Assembly: GCF_905475345.1 (NCBI RefSeq)
Contig: NC_066601.1
Span: forward strand, 1,468,501-1,532,500
From: Vespula vulgaris
Taxonomy: Eukaryota; Arthropoda; Insecta; Hymenoptera; Vespidae
Length of the DNA: 64,000 nucleotides
Direction: 5' to 3'
Positions 36,830 through 49,000 of the stretch are shown here, one piece after another (the stretch's first letter is position 1; every line of letters begins with the position of its first letter). Under the pieces are notes generated by a model, which had not been told where the DNA came from, made no database searches, and was given only the letters and a program-made list of their open reading frames with translations. A program made the position numbers and the translations under genes.

Positions 36830-37580
36830 AAAGAAAAGGAGAAGAAAAGTGATATAATTCAAATATATTATGAATAGCGTAATCGCAAGAACCTTTACAA
36901 TAACATGAGATCTTACTCTACTTTCTGGTTTTATCATAGGTTCTTTTTCCCTTCATCCCTTTCTCTCTCTCGCTTTTTCTTTCTCTCTCTCTCTCTCTCT
37001 TTATCGAGTCGATCGATAGACCGACGAAGGTCACCTTTCATTTCTCGAAAACGATTACAACCGATACGTTTTTACATTCATAGTCATAAAACATTTTAAG
37101 AAACCCGATCTTAATTATATGTATAATAATTGATAGTCCAAAGGATTCTATAATATCAATCGCTATCAACGTATCCATATAAAATACGTACGAGATATGA
37201 ATTAACGATAACAGGCCGATGATATGGTATCGCGATGGACCGTCATTCTATCGTTGATTTTGCGTTTAATCGATTATTATTCTCATCGAGATCGTCCTAT
37301 GTTCACGGAAGGTCGAGTAATCGTTCGAGCTATTAATTCAATAGTCTCTCTATCTCTCTATCTCTCCATCTATCTTTCTCTATCTCTCTCTCGCTCTCTC
37401 TTTTCTCCCTATTATGTATACGCCGGTTCTGTTAGCGAATAATATGTAAATGCAAGAGACAGAGAAATAGAGAAGGATAGATAGATACATAGAGAGAGAA
37501 GAAGAAAGAGGTAACATTGCATATGGTGAAAAATTAACGAGTCAGTGTTAGCATTTTTTTTTGGGTCGAGATTATAATTA
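36830..37580. other. No gene seen
   Basis: CT-rich at 36960-37000 and 37345-37405, GA/GATA-like at 37455-37500. 37010-37340 is unique. No splice-flanked frame. Confidence 0.45.
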
Positions 37581-37581
37581 C

Positions 37582-37648
<67 letters not shown>

Positions 37649-37649
37649 G
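37581..37649. repeat. (ATT)n trinucleotide repeat
   Basis: About 23 copies of ATT with one CATT interruption. Confidence 0.95.
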
Positions 37650-37944
37650 CGTGAGAAATTAAACGAGTAAACTTGTCCAAACTCATAATGGTATTTCGAA
37701 TAATTCTATAGTACAGAAAACTATATCTATAATATAATTTAAAATAAAAGTAGGAATAAAAAGTTCGGTGGCACGCTTTCGCTTCGGAAAAATATAAATA
37801 ACAAAATAGACCCTAGCATTTCTAGCGTACCAAACCAGTTGTCCTTCTATTAAATTCGAGAAAAAACTTGGCGAAGGCTTTGAGTATTAAGTCTTTGCCA
37901 AGAACGTTCGAGAATACTTCGGTACGCTTATGACCTATCTTTTT

Positions 37945-37946
<2 letters not shown>

Positions 37947-38011
<65 letters not shown>
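37947..38011. repeat. (CT)n microsatellite
   Basis: A pure CT run of about 64 bases; the minus-strand Arg-Glu frame is its shadow. Confidence 0.95.
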
Positions 38012-38016
<5 letters not shown>

Positions 38017-38239
38017 TTCTACGAACAACTCACCGAAAACTCGTTTAACACGCTTCGAAGAATAAAATAAAATAATCTTGATATTCTGTAACAGAATATA
38101 TATCGTATCTCCGATTATACGCTTTTTTTCAAACGAATCGGAAAGAGACGAGAAGAACGAAAAAAAACGAACAAAAAAAAAAAGAAAAAAGAAGAATGAA
38201 TTAACGAGGAAAAAAAAGCTATAAAAATAATCGAATAAT

Positions 38240-38740
38240 TATTTGATACTCTTTGCTCGAAAAAGAAATCGATCGGGGTTGATGTTTCCTTCGTCTTTTT
38301 CGTCTTCGATCCGATTCGATTGCATTTTTAACGAGCACACGAAAACCAGAGAGAGAGAGAGAGAGAAGGGAGATATTCGTGATGGTAACTCGATCCATCG
38401 AAGAGAGATACTGTCAGACTCGACGGGAAACGATCGAGAGGTCGATGGTACGGTGAAAAGTGTATGTCTCCACCACCTCGAAAAAGCTTTCGTAGAAGCT
38501 TTCGCAAGCTCTCGGTGTATCCAACTCTCTTCTCTTATACCTACCGGTCCTTCCTCGGCGTCGTTCGAACGATCGATACTACTCTCTACCTAGTCGAGTT
38601 TCGATAGAAATCGAACCGAAGCTCAGATAGTCCGGCTCTTTACGGAAATGAAGCAATCACCGAGAGCTGACGGTCTTATTGCTTTTCCTGAACCAGTTGC
38701 TAACGTTCACGTCGAAGGGTACAACATCCAATGGTTTCCT
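38240..38740. other. Unique, GC-richer island
   Basis: Non-repetitive apart from a short GA run at 38349-38367. AAGCTTTCG occurs twice near 38485-38505. The plus-strand frame 38243-38593 (116 codons) has a non-ATG start and no splice sites or recognisable motif. It may be regulatory. Confidence 0.3.
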
Positions 38741-38754
38741 TTTCTATCTCTCTA

Positions 38755-38787
<33 letters not shown>

Positions 38788-38835
38788 TTCTCTCTTTCTC
38801 TCTATCTCTCTTTCTATATATATATATATATGTAT
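38755..38835. repeat. (CT)n then (TA/TATG)n
   Basis: CT and TTTCTC repeats at 38755-38812, then TA/TGTA to about 38835. A GTAT/GTATGTA repeat lies further on at 39133-39171. Confidence 0.9.
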
Positions 38836-39577
38836 ATGTATATATGTTTTTTCTTTTTTTTTTTATCGTAAGAAATGACCTACGATTTTCTACAAAAATA
38901 TAAACACAAAAATACAGAAATACAGAAATACTCGTTAAACATTTGTTCAAAATAAAAGATTAAAAGACATTTGTTCGATACCAAAATCTTTCTAAATATT
39001 GAAAGTGATCCATTAAAAAAACATAAAAAAAAATTCCATCGTAGATCAATGCATTATTTTTTTTCATTTGGTCAACGTCACGCTATATATATTTTGTACG
39101 AGGTCGGACTCTCAATGGAAATCGTTGTGTCGCACATGTATGTATATATGTATCTACGTATGTATGTATGTAGTTATTTACTTTGCTATGTATCCGACAT
39201 ACATAATGTATGCATCTAACGCCGGTATCGAACGTGATAAGTAACGTCCGAATTTCTAATACATCGACACGGTTAATAATTTCTGGGTGATCCTTTTTCT
39301 AAAAAATTTATTAAATCTTGACTTTTTGGTTAATCTTTCTTTTTTTCTTTTTCTTCCAACTCGTCGAAAGTATTCGTAATTTAGTCTAGAAAAAAAACAG
39401 TTTCGAAAGGAGAATAAGTGGTTAATCTGTATTGATTTCTTTTTAAAATCATTCAGGGGCTTTCGTTACTATTAAAAATTTCTACATTATTAAAAAGTTA
39501 AAAATGTAAACTCGATAAAAGGGCCAATAACGTACGAGAGATATACGAATTTTTTTTCTCCTTTTAGACGACTCACG

Positions 39578-40320
39578 AGTACGTATTATAGAAGAAAAAA
39601 AAAAAAAGAAACTTTTGAATAAATAGCACGTATAGTATTTATTCAGAAGTCATTTAACATCAGGGAGGTAACTTAAAAAAAGATTTCAACGTTGCTACGT
39701 GACATGGTAAAGTGATGTTCATAAAAAATCGATTCGATTATATAAAAATAAAAATGTAAGTTCGACCTATTTTCCCTTATCTAGTTTTCACAGTTAATCT
39801 CGTTCGGTATTATACAAACTAGAAAATAAAATAAAAATAAAAGGGAAATTTTCGAGATTTCTTCTTGTTCTGCATCTCTCTTTTTCCTTACTCTTTTTAT
39901 CTTCTTCTATTTTTTTTTTCATTACATAACTGATAAGTACGTATTAAAAAAAAAAAAGAAAAAGAGATGATCACGAATTACCACGTAGATTATCAATTCA
40001 GAGATTTTCTGACGTTAAGAGAAGAAAAAAAATAAAAAGGAAAAAAGGAAATAGAAAAAAAAAGAAAGGGATTCAAATAAGAAGGTATTAAAGCTTTTCA
40101 AATTGATACGTGACACCGTAAAGTGATATTCATGGAGAAAGTCGATTCGATTAATGGGGTTTAAAGGGGAGAGGGTAGAGAAGGGGTGATACTGTGAGGT
40201 AGGAGAGAGGGAGGGAGAAAGAAGTAGAAGAGGGAGAAAAAGAGGGTCAACGTATTTTCTTTTTTCTATCTTTCTCAGTTACTCACGTTTGGTATCACAG
40301 AAGCTAAAATGGCTTTACCG
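39578..40320. repeat. Diverged tandem duplication, period ~411 bp
   Basis: Copy 1 (about 39578-39945) and copy 2 (about 39950-40320) share, in order: GTACGTATTA plus a poly-A tract, CACGTA..TAT..ATTCAGA, then TACGTGACA..GTAAAGTGAT.TTCAT (39696 and 40107), TCGATTCGATTA, and near the end CAGTTA.TC.CGTT.GGTAT.A. The spacers have diverged (A/G-rich in copy 2). A weak third match (AAAAATGTAAACTCGA) precedes copy 1. Confidence 0.7.
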
Positions 40321-40399
40321 AAGTACCATTCCGTCGGATCGTCCCGTTTCGAGAGAATTAATGAATCGTTGAATAGAGCCGGAGACTTTTCGAGAAAAA

Positions 40400-40424
40400 C
40401 TCGAGAGAAAAGAGAGAGAGAGAC

Positions 40425-40469
<45 letters not shown>

Positions 40470-40561
40470 CAGAGAGAGAGAGAGAGAGAAAAAGAAAGAG
40501 AGAACGCAAGGAAAGAAAAGAATTGAAAAGACAAAAAACGAAAAAAAACGAAGGGAAAAAG

Positions 40562-40592
<31 letters not shown>

Positions 40593-40768
40593 AGAGAAAA
40601 GGTAGAGAAGGTCGCGTTACGCCGAAAGAATAAAGTTTTCCTTCGATCGCCTGAGAGAAAAGTCTTCGAACGAGAAGGTTCCATCTCTTACGGAGCGTGG
40701 ACAGCTGGCATATAATGCCCTGCTGCGTTAAAAGCATTTTCTTTAAATTCTTTTTTAGCTTGAGATCG

Positions 40769-40817
<49 letters not shown>
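40400..40817. repeat. GA-rich region and (TA)n
   Basis: GA repeats at about 40408-40500 and 40562-40600 with an A/G-rich spacer, then pure (TA)n at 40770-40817. The roughly 100-codon frames on both strands are Arg/Glu and Ser/Leu repeats. Confidence 0.9.
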
Positions 40818-40820
<3 letters not shown>

Positions 40821-41886
40821 AGAGGGAGAGAGAGAACTTTCAAAGCACTCTCGAGGTCTTTCGCGTTCACACCTCTTCAAATCGACCGACGGATTTGAAC
40901 GAACTAGTTGAGTATGTCTGTTGAACTATCTCTATTTCTTTCTCTCTTCCATTCTCTCTCTCTCTCTCTCTCTGTCTGTCTGTCTCTGTTTCTCTGTCTC
41001 CCTTTCTACCTCGTTCTTGCTGTATCTGTTCATCTTTATCTCACTATCTCTTTCTCTCTTAATCGAGTTTAATCAAGATTTCAAAGTGGAGAACCCGAAC
41101 TCGTCTATTTACGTCTGGCTCATAATGGTCATGTCTGAACACAATATTGACCTGTATCACTGTTTCGAATAATCGTCAAACAGTAGAGCGATCGAACCAG
41201 ATTTGAAACGGTCAATTTGAATTTTCTATAATTTATAACGATTATAAATAGGAAGAAGAAAGATTAATTGAAAATTATTTTCAATAATATGTATTCATAT
41301 ACTCGTAATAAATATTATTAATAGTTATTTATATACACATGCGTATGTATATGAAAAAAGAGATTGTATTATATATGTATTAATGACATTACAACATATA
41401 TTAATGATATACATTATGATATTGTAATATAATTATTAAAATTAATAGTAATAACATAAGAACAAACGATATAAAAAATAAAAACGACATTACGATAAAA
41501 TTATTATATTGTAAATAATAATAATTATTATTAAATAATAGTATATATCATAATATAATGATGTATTATCAAGCATTATAACTATAAAAAAAGATTAGCA
41601 CGTAACAATGGAAAATATTTATAAAAGCTCGTTTAGAACGAATATTCCGGCACATGAAAAGCGATACATTTTTTAAGCGCGACATATTTTTCACAGAAAA
41701 TTTTTTAACGAAACATATATACGTATCAACACACAAACATGCAGAACGTTTGCACTAGCTGACGGTTATCCTCTAATTGTTTAAATAGTGTCAGCAGCAT
41801 GCTTACCGGTCAGTTCCGAGCTCGTACTTTACAAAAATACGGCTTTTTAAATAAAATTGAAGTAGCAGAGTTTTCAACATGAATTT

Positions 41887-41921
<35 letters not shown>

Positions 41922-42296
41922 TCCTTTCCCTTTTTATTCCTATCCCTTTCTCTCTCTCTTTTTCGCTCGACTCGCACGCCCGGTGGCAGTTTGAAACCAT
42001 AAAATGCGCGCGCATATATGCGCGTGTTTGTTGAACATTTTTAATATAGATACTCGTCAAATTGCATTCGATAAACCGATATTTTTCTCTTTCAGTATTG
42101 ATTTTATACAGGACGAAAGAATAGAAAACAAAAAAAAAGTAAAATGAACAAAAAAGAAAAATAGAAAACAAAGTAGGCAAAGCTGTTATTTACGAAAGAT
42201 TTTGCAGCGGAAAATACACTTAAAAAATTAAAAGAAAAGAAGAAAGAAAAAGTGGAAGAAATTTTCTTTTATACCAAAAGATTCATAGAATATATA
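40818..42296. other. No gene seen
   Basis: CT repeats at 40952-40985 and 41885-41945. 41220-41600 is very AT-rich with ATTAATG-type internal repeats. The frame across 41803-42180 contains the CT tract and is not called. Confidence 0.5.
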
Positions 42297-42304
42297 AATA
42301 TACA

Positions 42305-42372
<68 letters not shown>
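42297..42372. repeat. (CATA)n-(TA)n compound microsatellite
   Basis: CATA at about 42299-42333 then TA to 42371. Confidence 0.95.
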
Positions 42373-42375
<3 letters not shown>

Positions 42376-42794
42376 CGATTAATACATAATACATTCTAAT
42401 TGCAATTTTGTCTCCTTTCTGTTTACTGTTTATCACTGATCATCAATTATATAATATTATCAATACCATTTATCAAATACATTACGATAAAATAAAAATC
42501 TTCTTTTCTATTTATTATTTATCAAGTCTACCGATAAAAATTATTCATCATTTTCCCTTTATTAATACATAACTCGTAAATCATTTAAAAACGCAGACTC
42601 GACTCCTCAACTATTTAAATCGTTTGAAATTTAACCTCTGACCTGGAATAAAGTTGCCACCTTTATACGTATTAGCTTTCGTATGCACTTTGCCGATTTT
42701 ACAAGGAACTTGCGAATTCTACAAAAATAAAGCTTCTTTTAACCGCAGAAGTAGAAATACTGCTAGAGATACTGAGCGTGCGAGAGGACGAGCA

Positions 42795-42872
42795 TACGAA
42801 CGAACGAACGAACGAACGAGAAAGTGCAAGAGAAAATGAGAAAGGGAAAGAGAGTCAGACGGACGGATAGAC

Positions 42873-42930
<58 letters not shown>

Positions 42931-42935
42931 TAGCG
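42795..42935. repeat. (CGAA)n and (GA)n
   Basis: CGAA at 42799-42819, GGAC/GACA-like transition, then GA at about 42877-42930. Confidence 0.9.
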
Positions 42936-43084
42936 TAACATTAGTTAATTAGGTTGGGCAGAAGGCGTGACGTCGTAATTATTGCAACGTAGCTCCAGCA
43001 AGCAGGCCTGCCTGTTCGCCTGCCTTTCTCATCTACCCCTCACTTCTACCCCCTTAAAGCACCCAAACATACAGGTCTAGTCTT

Positions 43085-43175
43085 TCCTGCCTGCCTAGCT
43101 AGCTAGCTAGCTAGCTAGCTAGCTGATTCGCTTGCCTGCCAATGTACCTACTGGCCTACCTGCCTACCTGCCTGC

Positions 43176-43216
<41 letters not shown>

Positions 43217-43232
43217 GCCTGCCTGCCTGCCA
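43085..43232. repeat. Compound tetranucleotide block: (CTAG)n, (CCTA)n, (CCTG)n, (CTTG)n
   Basis: In order: CTAG copies at about 43095-43125, CCTA/CCTG at 43150-43178, CTTG copies at about 43178-43217, then CTGC/CCTG to 43232. All are one-base variants of a CYTG-like unit. The Leu-Ala-Cys-rich frame over it is a repeat artefact. Confidence 0.95.
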
Positions 43233-43239
43233 CGACAAA

Positions 43240-43656
43240 GTTATTAATTGCTTCCTACCATTCTAACGGCGAGCAAACCACCCTCCAACCACCCTCTCCG
43301 ACTCGGCGAGCAAACTCTTGCACGTTCCAACCTTACACTCGGCGGCCAATAGCTATCAGTATTCATTATTGCGTTGTATTAATCCATGGAACACTTCGTT
43401 CTTATTAAACTCGACAATGCGCGATGGTTCAATCGAAATCGAAGAGAAATTATATCTATGCGTGTATATATATGTATGCAGGTATTTATGTACGTATTTT
43501 ATGATATGAATGTATGTACGTATGTAGGTATATACGTACGTATATATCTGTTTTTAAAGAAGTAGCAATTTTCTTTCTATCTCTCTCTTTCGTCGTTGCT
43601 ACTTTCTTCTACTTTTCCTTTTTTTTTTCTTTCTATTTTCTTCTTTTTTATTTCTC

Positions 43657-43692
<36 letters not shown>

Positions 43693-45160
43693 ATCTATCA
43701 TTCTTCTTTATTTTTTGTTTCTTATTTATTTAATTTTTTTTATTCCTTTTCCCCTTTTTATTTTTTATCTAGAAAAGTTGGAATGTTTCGAGAACGGTTG
43801 GCTCCTTGATAATTTTTCAAACAATAAAAGCACCTGAATATTATATAAGGATCGCGATTCTTCAAGTTCGTGACTTGGACGACTAGCGCGACTGCCGATG
43901 GCGACCGTTTCCGAAGTTACGTTATCAATCATCTGAAGGCCTGCTTGTACCGAACAGTAAGAGACCATGCACACCTTACAACGTGATTTATAATCTTTGA
44001 CAAGTTTTAAGGACAAGAGAAGAGAAAGGGGAAAGGGGAGAAAGAGATAGAGAAAAAGAGAGGAGTCCCTTTCTTTCTTGCACCACTTTTTTCTTTCTTC
44101 TCTTATTTTTTCTCTTTTCTTTTTTTACTGCTCCTTTTTCCTTTTTCTCCTTTTTTTCCCCCGTTTTCTTCTTAAGTATTCACAGGAGATAAAAAAGATG
44201 AGATAAAGCAGAGAGACTGAATAATAAAAATCCAGGTCTTTGCGATTTTCAGTTGAATATTAGAATGTTAATTTTTTTGCGGATTGTTTAATTCTGTTAA
44301 TTAATAATGTTCGTGGAATGCTGAAGCCAATGTTGAACGTACACTTTATTTATTTAAATCTATCTAAGGCCATTTAATTTTGAGATAGAATAGTTAATTT
44401 TATACGTATATGTATATATATCCATTTAAATATTTCGAATCTTATTTCAATTTTATCACTATAAAATTATTTGTTAGCTCGTATGTGAATTTTTGACTGT
44501 TTTCTTTAAGTCTAAGTTATGATTAATATAGTATAATAATATTATATTTTGTTTAAAGTATAACATTAGAATATTTTTATCTCGGTAACGTGGCATTTTT
44601 AAGAAAAATTCTTCAGGCAAAAAAAGTTGTTGGATTTCAAGGATGAAATATTATGGCATTTATGGTCTTTTATTTAATAAAACATTCAAAGTAATTTAAA
44701 AATCAATGTTGTTTTTTTAGATAGGAATTTACATTTTTTATAGTGAGAAAATATTCCACGTAAAAATAAAAAAAAAACGAGTGACTTTCGTTTAAAATAT
44801 TTTTTCATCCCGAGTCTTAACAAAACTGGGTTATAAAGGAATAAACAATTTTAAATAAAAGAAAAAAAATACATATATATATATTATAATTTCAATATAA
44901 TAAATTTATCTGTGTAAATAAAAAACAATGTAATTAGAAAAAAAAGAATTTAAAAGAAAGACCAAATGACGAATTTAGAAACAAATATTTGAGAAATAGA
45001 AAATAATTCGATTCGAATAAACAATTTTAACAATTCAGATTCGATCACAACAATATATATATATATATTATCAATAATAAAAATTGTCTAATACCCAGTA
45101 AATATTATCAACGTCTTAAATAAATTATGTATGAAGTCCCAAAAATGAAGTCCTTTCATT
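43240..45160. other. No gene called; GC-richer start
   Basis: 43240-43430 is complex, with CGGCGAGCAAAC twice (near 43267 and 43301) and a CCAAT word near 43344. TA/TGTA repeats follow at 43465-43550 and CT-rich sequence at 43560-43760. 43855-43990 is complex, without exon signals. The rest is AT-rich. Confidence 0.45.
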
Positions 45161-45843
45161 ACTCTTGCTCTCGTCGTTGTTTCATCAAAGAACAATTTTC
45201 GGTGTAAACCGGATAGATAGAGAGATAAAGAGAAAGGAGGAAAAAATGATAAAAGAACGTAAAAAGCGAAGAAGAGGAAAAGGAAAGAAAAAACAATAAA
45301 CGAAAAAAAAACAACAAGAAAAAGAAAAGAAATGGCTGTGAAGCGACCCGAATAGAGTTTTTTTTCGCGTGTCTAACGGTAAGTCGCAAGCTCAAGTAAA
45401 TGAATAAGGATACGCTTGCAAGTTCTCTCTACCACGATGTTAAAGAGATGGTGCCCTCTCCTACCACCAAGAAGGTGTAGGAGGGGTAAGGAGGGATAGG
45501 GGTGTTGAAGGGACAGCGTGTTGTGGCAAGGACCAAGTTGCTCCTCGTGTCGTATGGATATTGCAACGACTCTTTGTAAAAACCGTCGAGCTTTTTCTTG
45601 CCACTTTATTTTTTAATTCCTTTTTCTTTGTTTTCTTTATCCTTGTTTTCTTTCTTTTTTTCTTCTTTTTCTTTTTTTTTTTTTTGCTTCTTTTCTTTTC
45701 TTTTCTCCTACCCCCGAGTTCGCACGGCAGGCACACCATCCTGTCTACAGGGTAATTTTATCCTGTGAAGTAACGCTCGCACGGATGTGTACGTCGCGTT
45801 GAGGCGCGAGTCCGTGCCAAAGGAAGCACAAAAAAAAAGAGAA

Positions 45844-45874
<31 letters not shown>

Positions 45875-47260
45875 TAGATAGATAGAGATAGAGACTATAT
45901 ATATGTAGATATATGTGTATGTATATATGCGTGTGTATATATGGGCACACGGCTTGTAATATTAACGCTTGGCTTAATATTAACGCTCCGTCATGCAAGC
46001 CATCACACTCGCAAATTTATTCCGGAGGCTGGCAAGCAACACGTTCGAGATACAGTGTCCGTCGAGATTTCGTCGACGACGAAGCCATCTCGAGATACAC
46101 GAAATTGAATTTATCGAGACAAGGAAAACCCAAATCGGGGATAAATTGAACAGTAGGGAACAGTGGGAAAGAGAAAAAACAAGTTTGAATAAAGGGCTTT
46201 TACTTGTATGATAAGTAAAATGCAAGCCGCATAGGGTTGAAAGATAAATCTGAATAGATAAAATGGAGTATGATGGGAAGGAAAGTAAAATTAATGTGCG
46301 AATAAGAAATAAAAATAGTAACGAGAGAAAAAGGATGCAGACAGGGAGATTAGTTGTAAGAAAGTTGTAAGAGTTCTAAGGAAAGGATGCGCAGAGAGAG
46401 AGAGAGAGAGGATAGAAATAGCATCGCGATAATGTTAAAAAAAAAAAAAGAAACAAAAAAAATAAAGGAAGAAAAAGTAAAGAATGAAATTTGGAATTGT
46501 AAAAATAAATTCAATTCTTCTTATCTTTGTCATCTTCTTATTATTACGGTATTAACAATATTTATTAATTAGTTTATCTCAATTATTTTGACATTAGTTT
46601 AATCGTAAAATTAGTCGAATTTAAAAGATAATTAAATTTTTTTTTATTTAGAAATTCTATTTAATGAAAATATTTTTGTTAATTAACAATTAAATTTTTA
46701 ACGATTATTTGATATTTAACAATTATTTATCAATTAGATGTACTTCTTTTTTCTTGCGCCTTCCTTTCTATTTTTTCCCTTTATTTTATATGCACGAATT
46801 TAATTTTTCCGATAAAATCGATCGAAGAAAATATCTTTGAGAAGGTTCCAATCTATTAAAGAATTTTCATTAAAGAATTTTCAATTTGCGATAGCTTCGA
46901 GTACGACCTTGACATGCATTTGATTAGTACTTTGAAATGAAATCTTCCCTTAATTCTTGGAGACCAAACGAAAGGATTGAATAGCCTATATAGTTGACCA
47001 TACACGATTGGCACTTACGTGAATTCGATTGGATTCGACCTCTACGGAATGATAGCTAGAGTTGAGACGATTCGTCACACACAGAGATATACCTACATAC
47101 ATATAACGACCAAGAGAAATCCAATATTCTGGTATACTGTGCTCGGCCGTTTGCACACCATGAATACGATTTTGCATTGTTGTGCGAAATCGAGGATAGT
47201 ACCACGTTCTCTCACCCTCTTCTCTTTCTCTACCCTTAGTCATCCCTTTCGTTGCATACA
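45160..47260. other. Mixed sequence, no gene called
   Basis: T/C-rich at 45600-45710, GA at 45853-45885 with GATA, TG/TA near 45897-45945. 45990-46150 and 46980-47250 are complex. On the minus strand an ATG frame of 117 codons (47339-46986) crosses this last stretch and contains a GTAAGTGCC donor-like word near 47015; it has no recognisable motif. Confidence 0.4.
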
Positions 47261-47675
47261 TATACAGTGTCCCATCATTTAACTTCAATGGGCATTTCAA
47301 ATATCTTTGTTCTTTTAAACAATACAAAGAAAAAAACATATTGAAAAAAAAGAAACTGTTCTTTCTTAAACGATGAAAATGTTCTAATAAATATTATTGT
47401 CGAAGATATTTCATTTAATAAATCAATATATTTTCATTATCGTATATATTCATATCTGAAGATGAACAGGTTAATATTGTTAAGTTTGTGCTTTTGCAAA
47501 CTGAAAGTATGTTGATCCACTACTAAAAGCATAATTTCTTGATAATTTGGTTATTTTGAAGAAAGGGAAAACAATTTTGTGTTAATCGGAATATTACTTT
47601 TTTGGGGATTTTTTTGTATAATTACAAATGGCAGAGGAATTTCAAGTATTTGAGTTTAATGAAATACGCTCTATA
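47261..47675. mobile_element. Degenerate inverted-repeat element (MITE-like), ~415 bp
   Basis: The left end reads TATACAGTGTCCCATCATTT followed by AACTTCAATG. The reverse complement of the right end reads TATAGAGCGTATTTCATTAA followed by ACTCAAATAC. Aligned, they share TATA.AG.GT and TCATT.AACT.CAA, as diverged terminal inverted repeats would. TA flanks on both sides fit a TA target duplication. The interior is AT-rich with no transposase. The family is uncertain. Confidence 0.4.
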
Positions 47676-47693
47676 GTTTCAGACATGTATTCA

Positions 47694-47720
47694 TACGTAC
47701 ATACATACATACATACATTC

Positions 47721-47760
<40 letters not shown>

Positions 47761-47795
47761 AATATATAATATATAATATATAATATATATACGAA
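47694..47795. repeat. (ATAC)n, (TA)n and (ATATA)n
   Basis: ATAC at 47694-47720, TA at 47725-47758, then ATATA-type repeats to about 47790, abutting the right end of the 47.3 kb element. Confidence 0.9.
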
Positions 47796-47855
47796 AATAC
47801 CTCTAGTTTTCTTGTAATTTCGATTAAACGACGCAAACTCTGATGTTACGTCGAC

Positions 47856-47934
47856 TTACGTAAACCACCCTTTCAGTGGAATTTAAATCGAAGAAATTGT
47901 ACGACCGGAAGCCACCTCTTTGCGATTACGTAAT
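47856..47934. promoter_or_regulatory. Two TTACGTAA (PAR-bZIP / D-box type) words 69 bp apart
   Basis: TTACGTAA at 47856-47863 and ATTACGTAAT at 47925-47934, in a unique stretch (47820-48010) just beyond the element and its microsatellites. The words match the palindromic site of insect VRI/PDP1-type factors. TTACGTAA also occurs near 28447 and 50007, about what base composition predicts, so only the close spacing is of note. Confidence 0.2.
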
Positions 47935-48009
47935 GGTATACAGGTAGGAATGTTTCGTTTACCTGACACACGAAATTATTCCGCAGCTTGTAAGAGAATA
48001 ATTTAATGG

Positions 48010-49000
48010 TTAAACTTGAAAAGTTGATGAAATCGACGAATAAACAACATATCATATTATTATTTAATAAAGAAACAATTATTAATGGTAAATATATAAA
48101 ATAAATGCATACAGACGATAAATTAAATATTTATATTTAATTATGTTATGTGCAGGATGTTTCAATATTTTATATAGCTTATAGTAATTTGATAATTCGA
48201 TTTTGTCCTAAATTTTTATGTTTATCTTATCATGCAAGTAAATATATTATAAAATAATTATAAATCTATTTATTCAAATATCTATACGTTATTATACAAA
48301 ATTAAATCAATTTTTTGTAAAATAAGTACAAAGTGTTATATTTAAAATTAAGTTTTACTAAAAAAAGAACATAAAAGAAATATTAAAAAATATAAAAATC
48401 TTAATAAGTTCTTAGAAAAAGCTTTAATAAATCCTTGAAAAAAATTGAACATGTAATAACAGAAATATCTTTGATATCAAATTACAATTTTCGATATAAA
48501 CTTGGATAAGAATTTATATTGCATAGAAAATCTATCATAAAATAAATCTTAAGTAGTAAGATTTTAGTAACTCTCTCTTACAATCATGTTATTCGAGACT
48601 TTCGAGAACGCATTCCTCGAAATCGTAATATGCAATATCTAGAGATTGCATTACACGTTGGAGTGTCGTTTCGGTAACGCTAAAGCTCTCATCTCGATGC
48701 AGTGAAGCTTCAAACCTGTGAGTTATTTCGAGATGTTACGTGTCTCAATATCGTATCTCCTTTGGTATAATGTAAAACATAGATCGTACTTGGAAAATGT
48801 ATTATTGTTTACAACATGTTACAAAGCTTTACGTTACTGTAATTCAGATTGTCAGGCGTTTCTTGTTGTGAGATAAAACCTCAATTCGTGTATAACATGA
48901 TACAACGACACGTCGAAACCGTGTATTACATGATCCCTAAGGACGAATTCCATAATCATGATAAATCAACAGAGTAACAGAACGTGAAACAGAGAGAGAG
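48010..49000. other. AT-rich; no gene
   Basis: AT-rich to about 48560. 48570-48980 is more complex but without an open, splice-flanked frame. Confidence 0.5.

Noticed and set aside
42654..42839. 61-codon frame with a signal-peptide-like start (PPLYVLAFVCTLPIL)
   Set aside because: It starts at TTG rather than ATG, and its end is the CGAA/GA repeat.
42949..42957. TTAGGTTGG resembling a mariner terminal repeat
   Set aside because: Only nine matching bases, no TA directly before it and no partner CCAACCTAA end found nearby.
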